The notes under the pieces were generated by a model, which had not been told where the DNA came from, did not search any database, and was given only the letters and a program-made list of their open reading frames with translations. The position numbers and the translations under genes are program-made. Source: Streptomyces sparsogenes (GTDB lineage Bacteria; Actinomycetota; Actinomycetes; Streptomycetales; Streptomycetaceae). From it: a stretch of 39,045 bases of DNA. This document shows positions 33,582 through 39,045 of the stretch, in pieces (position 1 is the first letter of the stretch; the number at the start of each line of letters is the position of its first letter). The stretch covers positions 1 through 39,045 of the forward strand of contig NZ_MAXF01000227.1 in assembly GCF_001704635.1 (NCBI RefSeq), read 5' to 3'.

Positions 33582-35234
33582 GTGACGATTCCACCTGACG
33601 ATGCTCGACGGCTCTCGCGCGAGCTGCCCCGATCCGACGAGCTGCGACTGCGGCCTCGTCCGCTGTCAGCGTCACTCCCGGGGAGCGGGACATGCGGGGG
33701 AACACCGAGCGATCGGCGGACGGAGCCGACGGCCCTGGCTCCGCTCGCGCGATTACCGGTGTTCGGCATCGCGGTCTCGACCGCGGTGCTGCTGTTCGCG
33801 CTGGCCGGGCGCTACGGCTACGACGGTGATGAGCTGTACTTCATCATGGCCGGCCGCCACCTGGACTGGGGATATGCCGACCAGCCCCCTGGGGTTCCGG
33901 TGCTGGCGCTGCTGGCCGACACGCTCGCTCCGGGGACGCTGCGGGTGTTGCGCCTGCCGGCGATCCTGGCGACCGCGACGGGGATCGTGCTGGCCGCACT
34001 GCTCGCCCGGGAGTTCGACGCGGACCGGCGAGGTCAGTGGTTGACCGCGGCCGCCTACGCCCTGGCCTTCGGAGCGCTCGGGCGGCTACTGACCACCATG
34101 GTCTTCGACGTCCCCCTGTGGACATTGCTGAGCTGGCTGCTTGTGCGGTGGGTGCGGATGCACCGCGACGGCGTGACGCGAGACCGGCTGCTGCTCGCCG
34201 CGGGGGCCGTCGTCGCGGTGGCGACGCAGGCCAAGTTCCAGATCATCGTGTTCTGCCTGGCCCTGCTGGTGGCCGTGCTGATGTGCGGGCCTCGCGCACT
34301 GCTCGCCCGGCCGCTGCTGTGGACGGGAGCGGGGCTGACCGCGCTGTCGGCCGTGCCGACGCTGATCTGGCAACACCGGCACAACTGGCCGCAGTGGGAG
34401 ATGGCCGAGGCGATCGCCGCGGAGGTGTCGCAGCTCGACGGGGCGACGGCCAACCTGGCGTTGATGTTCCTGGGCCTGGGGCCGGGGCTCGGTCTGGTTC
34501 TGGGCCTGTACGGGCTCGCCCGGCTCCTCGTGGGACGGGAGCTGCGCGCCTACCGCTTTCTCGCCGTGGCCGCACTGCTGGTGACCGGGTTCGTCGTACT
34601 GAGTGGCGGACGTGCCTACTACATTTACGGCGTGTTCCCGGCGCTGTGGGCGGCGGGCGCGGTCGGTTTCCAGCGGCGGCGACTGGCTCGCCCGGCCACG
34701 GAAAGGCGGCGCGTGGGCCGACGGGTGTATCCGGTGATCGTGGCATCGGCGTTGTGGCCGCTCATCGACCTGCCGTTGCAGCCTCAGGAGTCGTACGCCG
34801 GCAAACCACCCCACCGCTTCGACAAACGTTCCGAGATCGGCTGGCCGGAGCTGGCCGACCAGGTCGGCGAGGTCTATCACCGGCTTCCCTCCGACCTGCG
34901 GGACCGCACGGTGGTCATGTCCGACGACTACTGGGTGGCCTCCGCCCTGGCCTACTTCGGACCCGCCCGTGGGTTGCCACCAGTGCACAGCGGTTCCCGG
35001 GGCTACTGGTTCTTCGGTGCACCCGACGCCGACCGGACCACCCTGATCTACGTCGGCGACCCCGAGCCCGCGGTTCGCGCACATTTCAGCGTCGTGCGCC
35101 AGGTCGCCGAAGTCGACAACGGACTGGGCATCGAAACCGACTACCAGGGCCGCCCGATATCACTGATCAGCCATCAGAAGAAACCTTGGCCGCAGATTTG
35201 GCCCTATTTCAGGCGCCTGAACCTGCTCGACTGA
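33582..35234 (+). CDS. polytopic ArnT/PMT-like membrane glycosyltransferase
   Basis: A 550-residue protein with a 60-residue soluble N-terminus, then about ten hydrophobic segments and a C-terminal extracellular domain. The first loop YGYDGDELYFIMAGRHLDWGYADQPP has the Asp-Glu pair typical of GT39/GT83 enzymes, which use polyprenyl-phosphate sugars on the outer face of the membrane. It is not part of the classical streptomycin set as I know it. It follows stsE by 59 bases on the same strand. GTG at 33582 is chosen because GGAGAGAG precedes it and the reading frame upstream is antisense-like junk over stsE. Codon 58 is TTA. Donor and acceptor are unknown. Confidence 0.75.
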   Translation: MTIPPDDARRLSRELPRSDELRLRPRPLSASLPGSGTCGGTPSDRRTEPTALAPLARLPVFGIAVSTAVLLFALAGRYGYDGDELYFIMAGRHLDWGYADQPPGVPVLALLADTLAPGTLRVLRLPAILATATGIVLAALLAREFDADRRGQWLTAAAYALAFGALGRLLTTMVFDVPLWTLLSWLLVRWVRMHRDGVTRDRLLLAAGAVVAVATQAKFQIIVFCLALLVAVLMCGPRALLARPLLWTGAGLTALSAVPTLIWQHRHNWPQWEMAEAIAAEVSQLDGATANLALMFLGLGPGLGLVLGLYGLARLLVGRELRAYRFLAVAALLVTGFVVLSGGRAYYIYGVFPALWAAGAVGFQRRRLARPATERRRVGRRVYPVIVASALWPLIDLPLQPQESYAGKPPHRFDKRSEIGWPELADQVGEVYHRLPSDLRDRTVVMSDDYWVASALAYFGPARGLPPVHSGSRGYWFFGAPDADRTTLIYVGDPEPAVRAHFSVVRQVAEVDNGLGIETDYQGRPISLISHQKKPWPQIWPYFRRLNLLD

Positions 35235-35275
35235 CCGACGAGGACGGCGTCATTCCTTCACTCCAAGGGACTCCC

Positions 35276-36538
35276 GTGAAGTCACGACATCCCCGGCCGA
35301 CCGCACGCATGGTCGGCTGTTCCCTCCTCGTCGGCGCCTGTGGTCTGTTCGGGCTCATGAGCATGGTGCTCGCGATGCGCGCCGACTCGGTCGATCTCGA
35401 GGTCTACCGAGCAGGCGGCGAGGCGGTGCTGGCCGGCCGGGACCTCTACAACGAGCCAGTGTGGTACGACTTCCGCTTCACGTATCCACCCTTCGCAGCG
35501 CTGGTCTTCACTCCGCTGTCCCCGCTGAGCGCGGAAGCCGCCAGGATCCTCGTGGTGTTGCTGAACACGTCCCTGCTGGTGTTCATCGTTGCGCGGTCCT
35601 GGCGTTCGCTCGGCCCGACGAGGACACACCTCCTCGTCCCGGCGGTGATCGCCGTGTCCGGTGCGTCCTTCGCGCTCGAATCGGTGCATAGCAACTTCAT
35701 CGATGGTCAGATCAATCTGCTCTTGGTCGCACTGGTGCTGGCCGATCTGACGGGACCCACCGATCATCCGCTTCGCGGTGTCGGCGTGGGGCTCGCGGCC
35801 GCACTGAAGCTCACCCCTCTCATCTTCGTCGCCTACCTGATCGTGACTCGGAAGTACAGGCAGGCCGCCGTAGCGTCGGCCACCGCGGCGGGGACCGTCC
35901 TAGTGAGCTTCCTCCTGGTGCCCGCCGCCACGACCGACTACTGGCTGCGGGGCATGTTCGCCGACCTCAGCCGGATCCACGTCGATCTGGCGTCGAGGCA
36001 CAACCAGTCACTGCGGGGACTCCTGTTGAAGAACGGCGTCCCGGAGACCCCTGCCCTGTGGCTGTGGCTCGTGCTCGGTGCCACGGTCGGCGTCGCGGGC
36101 TTGACGCTCGCCGCGTGGGCGGCGCGACGTGGGGAGCGACTGTTGGGGGCCTCACTGTGCGGCCTGTGCGCGGCAGCGGTGTCTCCCTGGTCCTGGGGGC
36201 ATCACTGGGTGTGGCTGGTGCCGTTGGAGGTGTTTCTGGTGTCTGCGGTGGGCCGACCCGATCGGCGTGGTAGGTGGCTGCCGACGCTGGTGCTCGTCGC
36301 CTCTGCTCTCCCGGGCGTGTTGGCCCTGGCCGATCCGATGGACGATGACGCGACACCTGTTCTGGCGGACGGGCCACTCGCTTTCGTGCTCGCCAATTTC
36401 TACATGCTCATCTTCATGACAGTGCTGGCCGCCGCCGTTGCGGACCTTCGCGGTCGACGCACGCCCCCGGCAGCTCAGCCTCCGGGCTCTCTCATCGGAC
36501 CAGCAACTGCCCACCACTCCCACCTCCGGGAGGAATGA
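35276..36538 (+). CDS. GT87-family (DUF2029) membrane glycosyltransferase
   Basis: A 420-residue polytopic protein. After the first transmembrane helix comes SVDLEVYRAGGEAVLAGRD, with the Asp-Leu-x-Val-Tyr signature of GT87, followed by FRFTYPPFAALVF. Later, SPWSWGHHWVWLVP is a typical GT87 late motif. Known GT87 members (for example PimE) add alpha-mannose from polyprenyl-phosphomannose. GTG at 35276 follows AAGGGA. It lies 41 bases after the ArnT-like gene, and a further gene starts in an ATGA overlap with its stop, so it was the middle gene of an operon. Acceptor unknown; see findings. Confidence 0.78.
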   Translation: MKSRHPRPTARMVGCSLLVGACGLFGLMSMVLAMRADSVDLEVYRAGGEAVLAGRDLYNEPVWYDFRFTYPPFAALVFTPLSPLSAEAARILVVLLNTSLLVFIVARSWRSLGPTRTHLLVPAVIAVSGASFALESVHSNFIDGQINLLLVALVLADLTGPTDHPLRGVGVGLAAALKLTPLIFVAYLIVTRKYRQAAVASATAAGTVLVSFLLVPAATTDYWLRGMFADLSRIHVDLASRHNQSLRGLLLKNGVPETPALWLWLVLGATVGVAGLTLAAWAARRGERLLGASLCGLCAAAVSPWSWGHHWVWLVPLEVFLVSAVGRPDRRGRWLPTLVLVASALPGVLALADPMDDDATPVLADGPLAFVLANFYMLIFMTVLAAAVADLRGRRTPPAAQPPGSLIGPATAHHSHLREE

Positions 36539-36639
36539 TGACCACCAGTTCGTCACTGCGGGATTCCGACCCGGAGCAGGCCACCGCCACGGCGGGCGGG
36601 GCCATGCTGTGCCGCTCGAAAAGTCATCGCTGCAGGTGA
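36535..36639 (+). pseudogene. 5' stump of a gene cut off by the insertion sequence
   Basis: ATGATG at 36535-36540 overlaps the GT87 stop codon and follows GGGAGG, an ideal start. The frame gives MMTTSSSLRDSDPEQATATAGGAM and then runs into the IS left end at 36608, stopping at 36637 inside the IS. About 24 native residues remain. The product cannot be named. Confidence 0.6.
36608..36634 (+). repeat. left terminal inverted repeat of the IS
   Basis: Perfect complement of 37760-37786. Pairing stops after 27 bases on both sides: the next base outward and the next base inward do not match. Confidence 0.9.
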
Positions 36640-36691
36640 GCTGGATGCGGTCAGTCCGCTGGGATCGTGTCCTCCGTGATCGTGTCCTTGC

Positions 36692-37757
36692 TTGTACAAG
36701 GTGACCGGGAAGCTGCTGACGGTTCCATCGGTGCTCCTGCGACGCGGGACGGTGAAGGAGGCGGAACTGCTGGTGCTGCGGCGGCACGAGAACGCGGTCC
36801 TGCGTCGCCAGTTGGCCGGGCCGGTCCGTTATGAGCCTGCCGACCGCTTCTGGTTCGCCGCCCTGTGCGGGCTGATACCCCGGCGTCAGTGGCGTGAGAT
36901 CTTCCCTGTCACCCCCGGCACCCTGCTTGCTTGGCACCGCAGGTTCATCGCCGCGAAGTGGGACTACACCGCGCGCCGGGGTACCGGCCGTCCGCCCACC
37001 CCGACAGCGATCAAGAAGCTCGTCCTGCGGCTGGCGAGGGAGAATCCGACGCGGGGGCACCGGTGGATCCAAGGGGAGCTGGCCCGACTCGGGCACCGGA
37101 TCGCCGCGTCGACAGTCTGAGAGATCCTGCATGCCGCAGGCGTCGATCCGGCGCCGCACCGCGCAGGCCCAACCTGGCGCGAGTTCCTGACCGCGCAAGC
37201 CGAGGGGATCATCGCGGCAGACTTCTTCCACATCGACACCGCGCTCGGCAAGCGGCTGTACGCGCTGGTGTTCCTCGAGCACGGCACCCGGCGACTGCAC
37301 ATCACCGGCGTCACCGCCCACCCGACCCGGGACTGGGCGGGGCAGCAGGCGCGGAATCTCATGGCTGACCTGGGCATACGCATCGAAGTCCCTGCACTTC
37401 TTATGACGCGACCGCGATGGCAGGTACAGCGAAGCGTTCGACGCCGTCTTTGCCGCCGAGGAGATGGACATCCTCAAAAGTGCGCCACAGGCTCCCCGCA
37501 TGAACGCGCATTGCGAACGCATCATCGGCAGCATCCGACGCGAAGCCCTCGACCACGTCCTCATCATGAACGAGGCCCACGCCCGCCACCTCCTTGCGGC
37601 CTACGAGCGGCACTACAACGAACACCGACCCCACCAGGCCCGCAACCAGCTACCACCCGACGTCCACGAACAACCGGCGCTTGGCCTCAGCACCGGCAAA
37701 GTCCTGCGCACCCGGATCCCCGGCGGCCTCATCAACGAGTACAGATACGCGGCATGA
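36692..37757 (+). pseudogene. integrase-core (rve) transposase, inactivated
   Basis: Reading frames give an N-terminal helical region (LLVLRRHENAVLRRQ), a second HTH region, the catalytic core with AADFFHIDT (first Asp), RDRDGRY (second Asp) and SIRREALDH (Glu), then HRPHQARNQ and a C-terminus LINEYRYAA. A TGA at 37118-37120 sits where related proteins have Trp, and a frameshift with a further stop lies near 37390-37405, so no full protein is made. The C-terminus resembles that of the relic at 313-791. Confidence 0.85.
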
Positions 37758-37759
37758 CA

Positions 37760-37786
37760 TGCAGCGATGACTTTTCGAGCGGCACA
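37760..37786 (-). repeat. right terminal inverted repeat of the IS
   Basis: Perfect complement of 36608-36634. It begins two bases after the transposase stop codon region and ends directly at the stump of the next coding frame. Confidence 0.9.
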
Positions 37787-37868
37787 CGTCCGCCGCTACT
37801 TCAAGCCGTCGCCGGAGGCGATCGCCGAGATCACCAGCCTGCTGGCACCAGGCGACGCTCGTCGGTGA
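37787..37868 (+). pseudogene. 3' stump of a gene at the right edge of the IS
   Basis: Directly after the IS end an open frame reads VRRYFKPSPEAIAEITSLL to APGDARR and stops at 37866-37868. Its composition and codon use look like a genuine protein end, but it has no start and its 5' part is missing. It may be the tail of the gene whose head is at 36535, or of a different gene; too little remains to identify it. Confidence 0.4.
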
Positions 37869-37889
37869 CCTGGTGCCAGCAGGCTGGTG
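37832..37889. repeat. perfect 21-bp inverted repeat
   Basis: Bases 37832-37852 (CACCAGCCTGCTGGCACCAG and one more G) pair perfectly with 37869-37889 around a 16-base loop that can itself pair CGAC with GTCG. The left arm overlaps the end of the 3' stump and the right arm follows its stop. No T-run follows on either side. It could be a terminator or a recombination site. Confidence 0.8.
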
Positions 37890-38108
37890 GAAATGGGGGA
37901 GGTCCGGTCTCAGGAGCCAGCTATAGTCCTGGTGTGGCCGTCGTAGCGATCTCTCGCCGATTTACCGGCCCCCTGGCCCCCGAAGGGTGCCGCAGGGGTC
38001 GGACTTCGCCACGTCTCCAGAGCTGAGCAGGCTGACCCCACCGTGCGGCCAGGCCCAGGGGCTGGGGGGTTTCCGAAACCCCGTCACAGCTCTTGGCCAG
38101 GAGGCCGA
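37890..38108 (+). other. upstream region of the PheS-like gene
   Basis: No gene is supported. A small perfect hairpin, GGGGTTT-CCG-AAACCCC, lies at 38066-38082, and AGGAGG just before 38102 is the ribosome site of the next gene. The region is rich in G and C runs that could fold, so it may be a regulatory leader, but I recognise no T-box, riboswitch or tRNA. Confidence 0.4.
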
Positions 38109-39045
38109 CATGCCCGCTCACCTTTCCGCTGAACAGCTCGCCCGGGACCTGTCCATCCGGGACCTCACCGACCCCACCACTGGACCGCACGCTCTCCAGC
38201 TCGTCCTGGGCCGCGCCGTCGAGGCCCTGGCGGAACGCTGGGGCTGCGAGGTCCGTTGGTGCCGTGGCGAGCGCACCGTCACCGTCGAGGACAACTACGA
38301 CAACCTCGGCTACCGCAGCGACGACATCACCCGCGACGCCCGCTACACCCGCTACGTCGACGACCAGAGCATGCTGCGCAGCCACTCCAGCGCGCTGGTC
38401 CCGGCGGCGCTGCGCGCGTTGGCCGCGGACCCGGCCGACGACGTGCTCCTGGTCTGCCCTGGACTGGTCTACCGCCGCGACAGCATCGACCGCCTGCACA
38501 CCGGCACTCCGCACCAGCTCGACCTGTGGCGCGTCACCCGCCGCCCAGCCCCCATGACCACCGTCGACCTGGACGACATGGTCACCACTCTCGTGGCGGG
38601 GATCCTCCCCGGGGCGAAGCATCGCCACGAGGACCGTGTCCACCCCTACACCCTCTCCGGCCGCCAGGTGGACGTGGATCGCGACGGCGAATGGATCGAG
38701 GTGGCCGAGTGCGGCCTGGCCCATCCGCAGGTGCTGGAGCGGGCCGGCCTCGACGACTCGTGGAGCGGCCTCGCGCTCGGCATGGGACTCGACCGCATGC
38801 TGATGCTGCTCAAGGGCATTCTGGACATCCGCATCCTGCGCTCGGCCGAGCCGTCCGTTGCCACCCAGATGTCCGACCTGACCCCCTACCGGGCCGTGTC
38901 CGCGATGCCCGCCATCCGCCGGGATCTGTCCGTCGCCGTTGACCGTGACGACCTGGCCGAAGACCTCGGCGATCGGGTCCGCGACGCCCTCGGCCCCGAC
39001 GCCGACTGCGTGGAAACCGTCGAGATCCTCCGTCAGACGCCCTGC
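38109..39045 (+). CDS. PheS-like (phenylalanyl-tRNA synthetase alpha-related) protein, 3' end outside the window
   Basis: At least 312 residues, open to the window edge. Class II synthetase motifs of PheS are visible: SMLRSHSSALVPAALR, VYRRDSIDRLHTGTPHQLDLWR (motif 2-like), WIEVAECGLAHPQVL, and GLALGMGLDRMLMLLKGILDIRIL (motif 3, with an Arg after GLD). The last 60 residues (PAIRRDLSVAVDRDD) look like a ferredoxin-fold anticodon-binding domain as in mitochondrial-type PheRS. The N-terminal coiled coil of true PheS is missing, so this is a stand-alone paralogue, not the housekeeping enzyme. ATG at 38109 follows AGGAGG. Its function is unknown; it may modify a tRNA or a small molecule. Confidence 0.75.

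Larger units (their letters stand above)
36608..37786 (+). mobile_element. insertion sequence with perfect terminal inverted repeats and dead transposase
   Basis: A 1179-bp element bounded by perfect 27-bp inverted repeats (36608-36634 and 37760-37786; left end starts TGTGCCGCTCGAAAAGTC). It encloses one integrase-core transposase gene on the plus strand, inactivated by a nonsense codon and a frameshift. I see no target-site duplication. A coding stump lies on each side, so insertion was probably accompanied by deletion. Confidence 0.85.

Noticed and set aside
34037..35275. Long N-terminal extension of the GT87 protein
   Set aside because: It runs in a wrong frame through the ArnT-like gene; the GTG at 35276 gives a standard GT87 start.
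37990..38030. T-box-like string (AGGGTG followed by CCGC) upstream of the PheS-like gene
   Set aside because: The conserved UGGNACC bulge is missing and I cannot assemble a Stem I with a specifier loop, so a T-box is not supported.
1..39045. tRNA genes, rRNA genes and CRISPR arrays
   Set aside because: No cloverleaf with conserved D- and T-arm sequences and no regularly spaced direct repeats were seen on either strand by eye.

Overview
This window is a high-GC actinobacterial segment, almost certainly from a Streptomyces. Codons are strongly GC-biased in the third position, TTA codons are rare, ribosome-binding sites are GGAGG-like, and nearly every gene has a recognisable counterpart in the streptomycin (str/sts) cluster family. 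It holds a nearly complete streptomycin or 5'-hydroxystreptomycin-type aminoglycoside cluster (about 1.1-33.5 kb). Two membrane glycosyltransferase genes extend it to 36.5 kb, and transposon relics lie at both ends. The right end (38.1 kb to the edge) is an unrelated partial gene resembling phenylalanyl-tRNA synthetase alpha subunit.

Layout: 0.3-0.8 kb, truncated integrase-type transposase. 1.1-9.5 kb, streptidine genes: a HAD hydrolase, stsC, stsB, stsA, strO, strN and a wrecked strB2, followed by strM. 9.5-12.6 kb, strL-strE-strD on the minus strand (dTDP-dihydrostreptose, with strM). 13.1-14.3 kb, strR, the ParB/HTH pathway activator. 14.4-18.3 kb, strT-strS-strK on the minus strand. 18.4-25.5 kb, strA (resistance kinase), strB1, strF, strG, strH, strP and strQ on the plus strand. 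25.5-27.3 kb, strU-strX on the minus strand. 27.5-33.5 kb, strV-strW (ABC exporter), stsG, stsF and stsE. 33.6-36.5 kb, two polytopic glycosyltransferases. 36.5-37.9 kb, a dead insertion sequence with perfect 27-bp ends sitting between two gene stumps. 38.1 kb on, the PheS-like gene.

How the genes fit together (family knowledge plus inference): StsC, StsE, StrB1, StrO, StsB, StsA, StrN and a second amidino transfer would build streptidine-6-phosphate. StrD/E/M/L make dTDP-L-dihydrostreptose. StrQ/P/X with StsG and less understood proteins (StrF, StrG, StrS, StrT, StrU) are assigned to N-methyl-L-glucosamine and late steps. StrH is the likely first glycosyltransferase. StrV/W exports phosphorylated product, StrK dephosphorylates it outside the cell, and StrA re-phosphorylates drug inside the cell. 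No strI-like inositol dehydrogenase is visible.

Regulation is readable. There are three near-perfect StrR palindromes (GTTCGA-type, 9-11-9), upstream of stsC/stsB, strB1 and strX/strV, and a weaker copy inside strR. strN, strV and stsG look leaderless. TTA codons (bldA targets) occur in strA, strS, strV, stsF and the first membrane glycosyltransferase. The most interesting points are the catalytically dead strB2, the membrane glycosyltransferase pair (possible mannosylation), the StsF and StrG oxygenase-like folds, and the IS-associated truncation at the right border.
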